Assembly: GCA_019873685.1 (NCBI GenBank)
Contig: JAIOAT010000008.1
Span: 1 to 64,000 of the forward strand
Direction: 5' to 3'
Length of the DNA: 64,000 nucleotides
DNA from: Chloroflexota bacterium
Lineage (GTDB): Bacteria > Chloroflexota > Anaerolineae > Aggregatilineales > Ch27
Shown piece after piece: positions 17,442 to 25,642 of the stretch. Position 1 is the first letter of the stretch; each line of letters starts with the position of its first letter. Under the pieces are notes generated by a model, which was not told where the DNA came from, did no database searches, and saw only the letters and a list, made by a program, of their open reading frames with translations. A program made the position numbers and the translations under genes.

Positions 17442-18563
17442 CTAAAGTGATGGGCCGGTCTCTGGCGACTCTGCCGGGAGGGTGGGATCACCCGCGAACA
17501 TCCGCCGGCCCAGCCACAGGGCCACGTAGACCAGGCCGATGAGCACCGGCACCTCGATCAGCGGACCAACGACGGTCGCCAGCGCCTGGCCGGAAGCGAT
17601 GCCGAATGCGCCCACCGCCACCGCGATCGCCAGCTCGAAGTTATTGCTGGCTGCCGTAAAGGAGAGCGTGGCTGAGGCATCATAAGGGAAGCCCAACCGC
17701 CTGGCCATGAAAAAGCTCATGGCAAACATAATGACAAAATAGGCCAGCAGAGGCAAGGCGATCCGCAGCACATCACCGGGCAGGGCCAGAATTTTCTCGC
17801 CCTGCATACTGAACATGACTACGACGGTGAACAGCAGGCCGATGATCGCCGTCCGCCCCAGGCGCGGCGCGAAATCCGTGTCGTACCAGACTTTGCCCCG
17901 GCGGCGGATGAGGGTGAAGCGGGTGATCACCCCCGCCACCAGCGGGATGCCCAGGAAGATCAGCACGCTTTTGGCGATGTCCCACATGGTCACGCCGACA
18001 CTGGCCGTGTCCGCGCCGAACCAGCCGGGCACGATCGTCAGGTAGAAGTAGGCCAGCGGGCTGTACATGACGATCTGGAACACAGAATTCAGCGCAACCA
18101 GCACGGCGCAGTCCTCGCTGTTCCCTCCGGCGAGCATATTCCAGATAAGCACCATGGCAATGCAGCGAGCCAGCCCGACAATGATCAGGCCAGTGCGGTA
18201 TTCGGGCATATCCGGCAGGAAGAGCCAGGCCAGGCCGGTCATCAGTGCCGGGCCGATCAGCCAGTTCTGCAGGATGGAGACGCCAAAGAGCCGGCCCTGG
18301 TTCCGGATCCTGCCCAGTTCCTCATACTTGACCTTTGCCAGTACGGGGTACATCATCCACAGCAAGCCGATGGCAATGGGAAAGGAAACAGTGTCAATAC
18401 GCAGGGCGTCAAACGTCGTCTGGATGCCAGGAAAAGCGGCGCCCAGTGACACGCCGACGGCCATTGCCAGAAAGATCCACAGCGGTAAGAACCGGTCCAG
18501 CAGCGAAAGCCGCTGAAATACACTGGCCGCCTGTCGGCGGGATGCGAATGCTGTTTCTGTCAT
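17442..18563 (-). CDS. acr3: Acr3-family arsenite efflux permease
   Basis: This 373-residue protein has about ten membrane helices. It contains the Acr3 signature GLARCIAMVLIWN with the conserved Cys needed for arsenite transport, and SFTAASNNFELAIAVAVG in the C-terminal half. Acr3 exports As(III) using the membrane potential. ATG 18563 has AAAGGAG about 10 bases upstream; an ATG at 18587 has a site too close to be used well. The gene is in a leftward run that starts with an ArsR gene. A 257-base gap precedes it (18564-18820) in which I saw no operator copy or clear promoter. Confidence 0.92.
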   Translation of the reverse strand: MTETAFASRRQAASVFQRLSLLDRFLPLWIFLAMAVGVSLGAAFPGIQTTFDALRIDTVSFPIAIGLLWMMYPVLAKVKYEELGRIRNQGRLFGVSILQNWLIGPALMTGLAWLFLPDMPEYRTGLIIVGLARCIAMVLIWNMLAGGNSEDCAVLVALNSVFQIVMYSPLAYFYLTIVPGWFGADTASVGVTMWDIAKSVLIFLGIPLVAGVITRFTLIRRRGKVWYDTDFAPRLGRTAIIGLLFTVVVMFSMQGEKILALPGDVLRIALPLLAYFVIMFAMSFFMARRLGFPYDASATLSFTAASNNFELAIAVAVGAFGIASGQALATVVGPLIEVPVLIGLVYVALWLGRRMFAGDPTLPAESPETGPSL

Positions 18564-18820
18564 GGATCTACTGCTCCTTTCAGACATTCCTCCGGTCAGA
18601 GAATTACTTCAAAAAACCACCAAGAGCGCCCGGCAGGGCCGCCAACACGCAAGGCTCCGCCATCTGCCGCGAGGGCAGGCATTTCACCACAGGCGCTCAA
18701 CACCCTGGCATGAGCAACAGGTAGCGCTGGACAAGCAACCTACCGGAAGCGCGCCTTCCGCCTGAAGAGATCGCCCTGCATCCTGGCTGTACCCGCACCG
18801 GGCGCCTGAATGAGCACCTT

Positions 18821-19009
18821 TCAGCCGCCTTCGAGCAGGTTGCGCACCTGGCCTTTCAGATGGGTCTTCAGGAAAGCCAGTGCACCTTCGGGGTCTTCAT
18901 CGAGCAGGATGCGGTATAGCTCGATGATTTCCTCGTGATCCAGAATCAGCGTGACAGCCTTCTTCATCGCAGGCTCCGCGCGGCTATCCGGCCTGGCGGT
19001 TTCGGTCAT
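18821..19009 (-). CDS. Small acidic protein in the arsenic operon
   Basis: This 62-residue protein has no Cys or membrane segment and looks mainly helical (ILDHEEIIELYRILLDEDP, ALAFLKTHLKGQVRNLL). Its ATG lies 16 bases after the permease stop, so it is probably translated from the same message. A second ATG at 18967 with GGAG 6 bases upstream would give 48 residues starting MKKAVTLIL and may be the true start. I do not recognise a named family. Confidence 0.6.
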   Translation of the reverse strand: MTETARPDSRAEPAMKKAVTLILDHEEIIELYRILLDEDPEGALAFLKTHLKGQVRNLLEGG

Positions 19010-19025
19010 TGGCTCTCATCTGTCG

Positions 19026-20342
19026 CTACAGCGCGGCCAGGAACACCCCGAACAGGTACCCGGCCAGCGTGCTGAACACAGCTACCAGCGAGACATACAC
19101 TGCCGTCTTTCTGCGGCCCAGGATGCGCCCGGTCACCAGGATGCTCTGCAGACTCAGCTCCGGGTCGGCCAACAGGTAGGCCAGCAGCGGCCCGCGATGC
19201 ATCCCCAGGTCCAGGAACATGCGGGCGATCGGCACCTCGACCAGCGTCGGGAAGTACATGAAGACGCCGAACAGCACAGCCAGCAGGTTAGCCGGGAGCG
19301 TGTTCTGCCCGGCCAGCGTCCGGATCCAGTCCTCCGGGATGATCGCCCGCGCCATCCCGGCCAGGAAGACGCCTACCAGCAGCAGGGGGAAGATCTGCCG
19401 GACAAAGCGCCACGTCTCCCACAGCCAGTGAGCCAGTTCGTCTTCGGTGAGTCTGCGCGTCGCCACGTAGCCGATCGCGCCGATCAGCACCAGTTCGACC
19501 ACAAAGCGCCCGGTGATATGGATGACCAGGCTGCCTGCTTCGGTGGCCGGGGCGGCCAGCAACACAGTCAGGCCGACCAGCGCCAGGGCGCCCCACGTCC
19601 AGCCGCTGACCGCGCTCAGGACGTTGTTGAAGCCCTTCCAGGCCAGCGGCGCGATGATCACCAGCATCAGGATCAGGACGGCTCCCTGCAATGTCAGGTT
19701 AAGCGCGTCCAGCGTGTTTGCCACCCCGGCAGGCAGTTCCAGCGGCAGGGTCACACTGAAGAGCGTCCCGGTCAACAGATCGATCTGGAGCGTCCCGGCG
19801 ATCAGGACGGCGATCAGCAACCCGAACAGCGCCCACAGCGCCGGGCGCAGCGCCGCCCGCGCCTCAAACATGGCGGCGTTCTGAACAGCCGTCTGCTCTC
19901 CCCGGAAGATAGCGGCCATGATCATGCCGATCACGATGCCGAAGGTGATCGATAGCACGATCCGGGCCAGAGCGATATCCATCCCGATCGCCGCGCCGGT
20001 GTAGCTGATCGCCAGGATGTTGACTGCCGGACCGACAAACAGGAAGGTGATCGCCGGGCCGAGGCCCGCGCCGCGCTTCCAGATTCCGGCGAACAGCGGC
20101 AGGATGGTGCAGGAGCATACCGCCAGCAGAAAGCCGCCGATCGCCGAAGCCGGGTAGCTGATCCACTTCGGCGTCTTTGGCCCCAGGTAGCGGGTGACAA
20201 TTTCCTGCGGCATCAAACCGCCCAGGTAACCGGCGATGAAAAAGGCGGGCAGCAGGCACAGCAACACATGCGCAGCCAGATAGTCCAGCAACCCCGTCCA
20301 CCCCGCCTGGAGCAGGTGCAGAATCAGATCGCCAACAGACAT
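19026..20342 (-). CDS. DUF318/UPF0718 permease (ArsP-like)
   Basis: This 438-residue protein has eight to ten helices and the diagnostic DUF318 motif CSCTILPLFAGIWKRGAG followed by GPAVNILAI. A second half-repeat has FGVFMYFPTLVEVPIARM. Family members include ArsP, which exports organoarsenicals. Here the gene lies between arsR/thioredoxin-like genes and acr3 and carries its own operator copy at 20397-20414, so a metalloid export role is likely. AGGAGG is 5 bases before ATG 20342. The exact substrate is inference. Confidence 0.87.
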   Translation of the reverse strand: MSVGDLILHLLQAGWTGLLDYLAAHVLLCLLPAFFIAGYLGGLMPQEIVTRYLGPKTPKWISYPASAIGGFLLAVCSCTILPLFAGIWKRGAGLGPAITFLFVGPAVNILAISYTGAAIGMDIALARIVLSITFGIVIGMIMAAIFRGEQTAVQNAAMFEARAALRPALWALFGLLIAVLIAGTLQIDLLTGTLFSVTLPLELPAGVANTLDALNLTLQGAVLILMLVIIAPLAWKGFNNVLSAVSGWTWGALALVGLTVLLAAPATEAGSLVIHITGRFVVELVLIGAIGYVATRRLTEDELAHWLWETWRFVRQIFPLLLVGVFLAGMARAIIPEDWIRTLAGQNTLPANLLAVLFGVFMYFPTLVEVPIARMFLDLGMHRGPLLAYLLADPELSLQSILVTGRILGRRKTAVYVSLVAVFSTLAGYLFGVFLAAL

Positions 20343-20396
20343 AGCGTCCTCCTGAAGGCGGTTCGCCGTGGCGATACCCGCCGATGAACCGCAAAA

Positions 20397-20414
20397 CATT
20401 CACATTTCTGAATG
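20397..20414. promoter_or_regulatory. Predicted ArsR operator, copy 2 (before the permease)
   Basis: CATTCA-N6-TGAATG forms an 18-bp inverted repeat 55-72 bases upstream of the permease ATG. The 16-base core differs from the arsR-proximal copy at only three positions, all in the spacer. A second site implies an internal regulated promoter or a second repression point. Confidence 0.65.
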
Positions 20415-20460
20415 AGTCCGCGCCAGCAAAACGCCTCGCCGGGGCGAGGCGGCAGGCATC

Positions 20461-20715
20461 CTAACCGGCTTCCAGTGCATCGGCCAGCCAGGTCATGATC
20501 TCGTCGGTGGAGGGGATGCGCCCCTGGGCGACGACTTTCTCGTTGATCACCAGACCCGGCGTGCGCAGGATGTAGCTGCTGATTTCCATCGGGTCTTTGA
20601 CCTTGATCAGTTCGTAGCCGCCTTCCGGCTGGAGCATCGCCAGCGCCTGGCGGGTGCGTTCCTCAACCTTCTGGCAGTTGGGGCAACCGGGGCCGAGCAC
20701 TTTAATGGTGAGCAT
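20461..20715 (-). CDS. Thioredoxin-like redox-active disulfide protein (TM0996/MTH895 type)
   Basis: This 84-residue thioredoxin-fold protein has the active-site C11-P-N-C14 (LGPGCPNCQKVEERT) and a conserved cis-Pro region RTPGLVINEKVV. Proteins of this size commonly accompany DUF318 permeases and ArsR regulators. It overlaps the arsR end by 14 bases, so translation is coupled. It probably supplies thiol reduction or metalloid transfer in the cytoplasm. Confidence 0.88.
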   Translation of the reverse strand: MLTIKVLGPGCPNCQKVEERTRQALAMLQPEGGYELIKVKDPMEISSYILRTPGLVINEKVVAQGRIPSTDEIMTWLADALEAG

Positions 20716-21076
20716 AGGGTTCCTCCTCTTCGCTCAAACGTAGCGTAGATGGGTTCGCCGCGGCGCAACGCGGGCAGGGGCACGCCTCCAGCGCGGGATT
20801 CTCCACCGGGGCCGGGCCGAACAGATCGTCCAGCAGCCGCAGCGTCCGTTCCTCCGTGATCCAGTAGAAGACCTGCCGCCCTTCCTTACGGGAGTCGATC
20901 AGGCCCGCTTCGCGCAGGATCATCAGTTGCTGGGAGATGTAAGCCTGCCGCCTGCCCAGTGCGGCTTCCATATGGCAAACACAGACCTCGCCCGCCCGCA
21001 ACAGACTCAGGATTTGCAGGCGGACGGGATGAGCCAGAGCTTTGAATAGCGCAGCGCAGGCATCGAAGTCAGGCAT
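20702..21076 (-). CDS. arsR: ArsR/SmtB family metalloid-responsive repressor
   Basis: This 124-residue winged-helix repressor has FKALAHPVRLQILSLL at the start, then EVCVCHMEAALG, where C32 and C34 match the classic ELCVC site that binds As(III) or Sb(III). The recognition helix region is RRQAYISQQLMILREAGLI. Additional cysteines (CPCPRC) near the C-terminus could add a metal ligand. ATG 21076 fits the family; the TTG at 21136 would add 20 odd residues. It should repress the whole run to 16865 and is released by arsenite. A palindromic operator lies just upstream. Confidence 0.92.
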   Translation of the reverse strand: MPDFDACAALFKALAHPVRLQILSLLRAGEVCVCHMEAALGRRQAYISQQLMILREAGLIDSRKEGRQVFYWITEERTLRLLDDLFGPAPVENPALEACPCPRCAAANPSTLRLSEEEEPYAHH

Positions 21077-21088
21077 GGCAATACACCT

Positions 21089-21105
21089 ATTCAATATTCT
21101 GAATG
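21089..21105. promoter_or_regulatory. Predicted ArsR operator, copy 1 (before arsR)
   Basis: ATTCA-N6-TGAAT (21089-21104) is an inverted repeat 13-28 bases upstream of the arsR ATG. The half-sites and the TTC next to the right arm are the same as in the copy at 20397-20414. Confidence 0.7.
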
Positions 21106-21253
21106 TAAATCTACCCCTCTCCCGCTGCCGGGACAATAGCCGGATGTCATCTCAATGGCATGATCTCCGGCTGGCGCGGTAGCAGGCGGAGCAAAAGCTA
21201 AAGGCAAGCGAAGGTTTTCATCAGGTATTCATTTTCCGACCCGCCAGACCCGT

Positions 21254-21259
21254 TATAAT
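21254..21259 (+). promoter_or_regulatory. -10 element of the NarL-type kinase gene
   Basis: A consensus TATAAT ends 35 bases before ATG 21295. No convincing -35 box was seen at the expected distance. Transcription would start near 21266. Confidence 0.5.
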
Positions 21260-21294
21260 GCGGAGTGTTTCGGTTGGAGAAAGACGCTGCCGCG

Positions 21295-22782
21295 ATGAAC
21301 GCTTTCCTCTCCGCTTTGCTGAACCGCCTGTGGGCTGTGCTGGGCGGAGTAAGCATCCGGATCAAGGTGCTGGGGATCGTCCTGGGCATGGTGACGCTGC
21401 TGGGGGTGTTCGTCACCTTCCAGATGCGGGAGGTGCTGGCCAGCACCCTGAGTCAACAGCTGGAAAACCAGGGCCTGGCCCTGATTGAACGGCTGGCGGA
21501 GCGCAGCGCCGGCTACGTGGCAGCGGGAGACAGCCACAGTCTGGCGCTCTTCCTCAAGGAGGAAGAAATCCACTATTCCACCGAAGCCCACAACACCCAT
21601 ATAGCCTACATCGTTGTGCTTGATCAGCAGGGGCAGGTGATCGCCAGCACGTTCGGAGACGACCTGCCGCCCTGGCTGGCGGCCCATCTGGGCACGCCGA
21701 CAGGCAATGGCGACCACCACACCATCACGGCACTGGAAGGGGGCGCTTCCGGCCCCGTGCTGGATGTGAGCAGGGATGCACCGGAAAGCGGCCTGGAGGT
21801 GCATCTTGGCCTGGCGCAAGAACATCTGCTGGGGACGGCGGACACGGTCACCTGGCAGCTGGTGCTTACCACACTGGTCATGGTGGCGGTGGGGCTGGTG
21901 GCGGCGATCTTCCTGACCTGGGTATTGACGCGCCCCATCCTGGAACTGGTCGCGGCGGCGCACGCCGTGGAGCGCGGCGACTTTTCCCGGCGGGTCGGAC
22001 GCTGGGCAACCGATGAGATCGGCGATCTGGCCGATGCCTTCAACAGCATGACCGAAGCCCTGGCTGTGGCTGACCGTGAACGGGCCGAGCGCGAACGGCT
22101 GCGGGCGCGCTACATCAGCGGCGTGATCGTGGCTCAGGAGGCCGAGCGCCAGCGTATCGCCCGCGAGCTGCACGACAGCACCAGCCAGTCCCTGACCTCG
22201 ATTCTGATCGGTTTGCGCAATCTGGCGGAAGGGCCGCAGGGGGCATTGCTCAAACCGCAACTGGACGAGTTGCGCCAGATTGTTGACGCTACCCTGAGCG
22301 AGGTGCATACCATCGCCTGGCAACTGCGCCCGGCGGTGCTGGATGATCTGGGCCTGCTGGCCGCGCTGGAACGGCTGGCCGAGGATTACCAGCGTCGCTA
22401 CGGCATCCCGATCGATCTGGTCGCCAAAGGGCTGGATCGGCGGTTGCCGCTGGAGATGGAAACAGCCCTGTACCGGATTGTGCAGGAAGGGTTGACGAAT
22501 ATCGTCCGGCATGCGGAAGCCAGCGTGGCCAGCGTGCTGATCGATTGCCAGGATGGGGCACTCCAGATCGTGATCGAGGATGATGGGCGCGGCTTTGACG
22601 CGGCGGCCATCAGCGGCGGCGCAAGCCTGGGCCTGCAGGGTATCCGCGAACGCGCCCGGTTGTTTGAGGGCAACCTGACCATCGAGTCACAACCGGGCCG
22701 GGGAACCAGCCTGTTCATTCGCCTGCCGCTGCCGGAGGATCTCCAGGATGTTGCCCGCCAGAAGGAGGACCCGTATGCCTGA
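21295..22782 (+). CDS. Membrane sensor histidine kinase, NarX/LiaS (HisKA_3) type
   Basis: This 495-residue protein has an N-terminal membrane helix, an extracytoplasmic sensor region of about 145 residues rich in His, a second helix (LTTLVMVAVGLVAAIFLTWV) and a HAMP domain. The HisKA_3 box RIARELHDSTSQSL has the phosphorylated His at about residue 293. The HATPase part has EGLTNIVRHAEA and DDGRGFD. ATG 21295 is my choice; GTG 21265 lies in frame only a few bases after the predicted -10 and would be nearly leaderless. The stop overlaps the partner regulator by 8 bases. The signal is unknown. Confidence 0.88.
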   Translation: MNAFLSALLNRLWAVLGGVSIRIKVLGIVLGMVTLLGVFVTFQMREVLASTLSQQLENQGLALIERLAERSAGYVAAGDSHSLALFLKEEEIHYSTEAHNTHIAYIVVLDQQGQVIASTFGDDLPPWLAAHLGTPTGNGDHHTITALEGGASGPVLDVSRDAPESGLEVHLGLAQEHLLGTADTVTWQLVLTTLVMVAVGLVAAIFLTWVLTRPILELVAAAHAVERGDFSRRVGRWATDEIGDLADAFNSMTEALAVADRERAERERLRARYISGVIVAQEAERQRIARELHDSTSQSLTSILIGLRNLAEGPQGALLKPQLDELRQIVDATLSEVHTIAWQLRPAVLDDLGLLAALERLAEDYQRRYGIPIDLVAKGLDRRLPLEMETALYRIVQEGLTNIVRHAEASVASVLIDCQDGALQIVIEDDGRGFDAAAISGGASLGLQGIRERARLFEGNLTIESQPGRGTSLFIRLPLPEDLQDVARQKEDPYA

Positions 22783-23434
22783 ACCCAGGCGAATCTTGCT
22801 GGCCGACGACCATGCCATCCTGCGGGCCGGGTTGCGCCTGCTCATCGACCGCCAGCCGGACCTGGCTGTAGCCGGCGAGGCGAGCGACGGCCAGGAAGCG
22901 GTGCGCCTGGCGCTGGCGCTCCAGCCAGACCTGATTCTGCTCGACCTGAACATGCCGGGGCTGGATGGGCTGGCCGTGCTCCCGTTACTGCGGGAGAAGC
23001 TGCCCCAAACCCGTGTCCTGATCCTGACCATGCATGACGACGCCAGCCACCTGCAGAAAGCCCTGCAGCTGGGCGCGGCAGGCTATGTCCTCAAGAAAGC
23101 GGCGGACGCCGAATTGTTGCTGGCCATCCGCGCTGTGCTGCGCGGGGAAACCTACGTCCATTCCGCCATGACCCAGAAGCTGCTGCAGAGCGTCCTGCCC
23201 GGCGCGGGCGGTAACAAACCCTCCGCCGCCAACCCCTGGCAGGAGCTTTCCGAGCGCGAGTACGAGGTGCTGCGCCGCGTGGCGCTCGGTTACACCAACG
23301 CCGAGATCGCCGAGGAAATGTACATCAGCGTCAAGACGGTGGAGACGTACCGGGCGCGGGGGATGGAAAAGCTGGGGCTACAGACGCGGGCGCAACTGGT
23401 GCGCTCCGCGCTGGAGCACGGTGTGCTGGAATGA
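22775..23434 (+). CDS. NarL/FixJ-type response regulator
   Basis: This 219-residue protein has a receiver domain (LLADDHAILRAG, phospho-acceptor D in LILLDLNMPG, Lys in YVLKKA) and a C-terminal LuxR helix-turn-helix (LSEREYEVLRRVALGYTNAEI, SVKTVETYRARGMEKL). GGAGG lies 6 bases before ATG 22775. It overlaps the kinase stop and is clearly its partner. Its target genes are not evident. Confidence 0.93.
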   Translation: MPEPRRILLADDHAILRAGLRLLIDRQPDLAVAGEASDGQEAVRLALALQPDLILLDLNMPGLDGLAVLPLLREKLPQTRVLILTMHDDASHLQKALQLGAAGYVLKKAADAELLLAIRAVLRGETYVHSAMTQKLLQSVLPGAGGNKPSAANPWQELSEREYEVLRRVALGYTNAEIAEEMYISVKTVETYRARGMEKLGLQTRAQLVRSALEHGVLE

Positions 23435-23435
23435 G

Positions 23436-23461
23436 CAGGCCACGCCGGTTCCGGCGGCCTG
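23436..23461. terminator. Bulged hairpin between convergent genes
   Basis: The arms CAGGCC/GGCCTG and GCCGG/CCGGC stack with a 2-base bulge and a short loop. It starts just after the regulator stop and faces the end of the DUF4256 gene. No T-run is seen. Confidence 0.45.
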
Positions 23462-23497
23462 TCCGCGCGCTGTAGCTGCTTTCCTGGCGTGTGGAGT

Positions 23498-24055
23498 TCA
23501 GACCCTCAGCAAGCCGCGGAACCCTCTGGCGCTGTAGAAGGAGGGTGCGCTGTTGTGATATACGAAGACATGGCCGTAACGCCGATCGGCAAAGAGGGCG
23601 CCGCCAAGCTTTCGAATGTCAGGTGGAGTCTTCACCCAGCTGGAAGTCTTCGTATCGAAGGCGCCGAGGCTCTGCAGGGCGCGGTACTGCTCCTCCGATA
23701 GCAGTTCAATACCCATGGCGGCGGCCATATCCACCGCGTTGCCGTGAGGATGTATCCCCTGCTTTTCCCGCGCCTGCTGCCCCTCACGGTCGTAACACAC
23801 ATTGCGGCGGCCCGCCGGACTTTCCGCGGAACAGTCGCAGAAGAGGTACTCGCCTGTCTTTTCGTCATAGCCGATAACATCCGGTTCGCCGCCGGTGCTT
23901 TCCATTTCATGGAGCGACCGGAGCTTTTCCGGGCTGGCTTCCAGCTTTGCCTGTACCCCGGCCCATTCAAGCCCCGGATGGCGGTTCATGTTCTGCTCAA
24001 AGCGGGCTTTCAGTAGCCCAAGCAACTCCTGGCGCTGTTCCACGGATAACACCAT
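23498..24055 (-). CDS. DUF4256 family protein
   Basis: This 185-residue soluble protein matches DUF4256 along its length: LLGLLKARFEQNMNRHPG, then VIGYDEKTGEYLFCDCSAESP, GIELLSEEQYRALQ and GGALFADRRYGHVFVYHN. ATG 24055 follows GGAAGGGG and gives the normal family length. The open frame continues 81 codons upstream but reads through the structured element at 24209-24292, so it is not coding. The function of this family is unknown. Confidence 0.82.
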   Translation of the reverse strand: MVLSVEQRQELLGLLKARFEQNMNRHPGLEWAGVQAKLEASPEKLRSLHEMESTGGEPDVIGYDEKTGEYLFCDCSAESPAGRRNVCYDREGQQAREKQGIHPHGNAVDMAAAMGIELLSEEQYRALQSLGAFDTKTSSWVKTPPDIRKLGGALFADRRYGHVFVYHNSAPSFYSARGFRGLLRV

Positions 24056-24359
24056 CCGACACCCCTTCCAGATTTTCTGACAAAAATGATACATATGTTC
24101 TACAAGGAAGACTATACAGGAAGTTGTAGCAGCCGTCAAGCTGTCTGTGGCGTGGCCGGGCCGCCGGTCTCGTCGCGCCAGCGCCGGAAGAAACCTGTCC
24201 GGTCCCCCGTAGCGGGCTGTCAGGATTTCCCCGGCGGAAATCCAGCGCGATCCCTGACAGGCGGCGGAGTAAAAGCGGGTTTTCCCCGCTACAGGCATCC
24301 CTTGTCCAGCGTTACCCTTGGGTCATCACTGTGGGTAGCAACAACGAGAGGATACCATC
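24056..24359. other. Intergenic region between divergent genes
   Basis: This 304-base gap holds the multi-arm structured element at 24209-24292. Bases 24056-24120 are AT-richer and could carry the leftward promoter of the DUF4256 gene, but I found no well-spaced pair of boxes. Confidence 0.4.
24209..24292. other. Nested palindromic element, candidate attenuator or small repeat
   Basis: Three perfect 8-bp helices nest or stack: GTAGCGGG 24209-24216 with 24285-24292; CTGTCAGG 24217-24224 with 24253-24260; GGATTTCC 24223-24230 with 24236-24243. In addition GCGGG at 24275-24279 can pair with CCCGC at 24285-24289, which competes with the outer helix. It sits 68 bases upstream of the DoxX ATG. It does not match a riboswitch class I recognise. 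Helices two and three share two bases, so they cannot both be complete. Confidence 0.5.
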
Positions 24360-24971
24360 ATGGCCAACCTGCTCAAGCGTCATCAGGATCGCGTGATTGA
24401 AGACCCGGCGTTCGTCAGGACGCTGTTCAACGATGTGCGGTTTTCCATCCTGTGGCTGGTCGTACGCATCTGGCTGGGTTACCAGTGGATCGACGCCGCC
24501 AGCCACAAGATCGGCAACCCGGCCTGGGTGGTCACCGGCGACGCGCTCAAAGGCTACTGGAGCAACGCCGTTGCCATCCCGGAGACAGGGCGCCCGCCTA
24601 TCGCCTTTGACTGGTACCGGAGCTTTATCCAGGGCCTGCTGGACGCCCAGGCGTACACCTGGTTCGCCAAGCTGGTCGCTTATGGCGAGTTGCTGGTCGG
24701 CATCGCGCTGATCGTCGGCGCGTTTGTGGGAATCGCGGCTTTCTTTGGCGCGGTCATGAACTGGAACTTCATGATGGCCGGCAGCGCCAGCACCAACCCG
24801 ATGCTCTTTGTCGCCGCGCTGCTGCTCATCTTCGCATGGAAGACGGCTGGCTTCCTGGGGCTGGACTACTTCCTGCTCAACTGGCTGGGTACACCCTGGG
24901 GACGCCGACGCGCCGCCAGCGGGTCGGAGTCGCTGCGGCGGGAACCGGCCTCCGCGCCCTCCGGCGACTGA
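24360..24971 (+). CDS. DoxX/DoxD-like membrane protein
   Basis: This 203-residue protein has four membrane helices and the DoxX pattern RIWLGYQWIDAASHKIGNPAW, AYGELLVGIALIVGAF and NWNFMMAGSASTNP, the last typical of the thiosulfate:quinone oxidoreductase (DoxD) branch. Charged N- and C-terminal tails are cytoplasmic. AGAGGA lies 7 bases before the ATG. A redox role at the quinone pool is known for DoxD, but most DoxX proteins are uncharacterised, so the reaction here is uncertain. The structured element at 24209-24292 lies in its probable leader. Confidence 0.82.
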   Translation: MANLLKRHQDRVIEDPAFVRTLFNDVRFSILWLVVRIWLGYQWIDAASHKIGNPAWVVTGDALKGYWSNAVAIPETGRPPIAFDWYRSFIQGLLDAQAYTWFAKLVAYGELLVGIALIVGAFVGIAAFFGAVMNWNFMMAGSASTNPMLFVAALLLIFAWKTAGFLGLDYFLLNWLGTPWGRRRAASGSESLRREPASAPSGD

Positions 24972-25118
24972 TCAGAACCGCCTAGCGTATGCGGGCCGCA
25001 CCCTGCCGTGCGGCCCGTTCTGTTTGCCCCGTGGAGCGTTCGCTCTGCCGCGGCCATTGGCGTACAATCAGGCATCCATGCGCCGGCGATGTACGCTGAT
25101 CAGGAGGGATGACCCGCC

Positions 25119-25592
25119 ATGACCACCCCGCCGACACCCCGCCGCAGCCGTCCACAGATCGAAAAAAGCTATGGCATCCCCGAAGAGGAAGAAGGGATGC
25201 TCCCCTGGGAATTCGTTGACGCGCAGATGGCCGCCGCCCGCAACTACTGGCTGGCGACGGTCCGCCCGGATGGCCGCCCGCACGCCATGCCGGTCTGGGG
25301 CGTATGGCTGGAAGGCGTGTTCTACTGCAGCGGCGGCCCGACCACGCGCTGGAACCGCAACCTGGCCGCTAACCCCAACCTGGTTGTGCACCTGGAAAGC
25401 GGCGACAACGTCGTGATTCTGGAAGGACAGGCGCAGCAGGTCAGCGATCCGGCGCTGGTGGCCCGCATCGACGCGGCTTACCTGGCCAAGTACGACACGC
25501 CACATGGCGAGCCGATGTGGGCGTTGCGGCCCCGTGTGGCCTTTGCCTGGACGGATTACCCCACCACGGTGACCCGCTTCCAGTTTGACTAG
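25119..25592 (+). CDS. Pyridoxamine 5'-phosphate oxidase-fold flavin/F420-binding protein
   Basis: This 157-residue protein has the split-barrel pattern NYWLATVRPDGRPHAMPVWG, FYCSGGPTTRWNRNLAANP and VVHLESGDNVVILEG. Such proteins bind FMN or F420 and reduce small molecules. AGGAGGG precedes the ATG by about 10 bases. It stands alone between DoxX and the ABC-2 exporter. The cofactor cannot be decided from this reading. Confidence 0.82.
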   Translation: MTTPPTPRRSRPQIEKSYGIPEEEEGMLPWEFVDAQMAAARNYWLATVRPDGRPHAMPVWGVWLEGVFYCSGGPTTRWNRNLAANPNLVVHLESGDNVVILEGQAQQVSDPALVARIDAAYLAKYDTPHGEPMWALRPRVAFAWTDYPTTVTRFQFD

Positions 25593-25642
25593 CGACGCGG
25601 CCCGCAGGCCACCTACGGGCTGCCGCAGTCTTTGATGAGGGG

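Noticed and set aside
18564-18820. Third ArsR operator before acr3
   Set aside because: An ATTC...GAAT pair near 18586-18604 has an 11-base spacer and does not match the two real copies.
21253-22512. 419-residue minus-strand frame opposite the sensor kinase
   Set aside because: It is the antisense of a clear histidine kinase and is rich in Gln/His/Pro with no family features.
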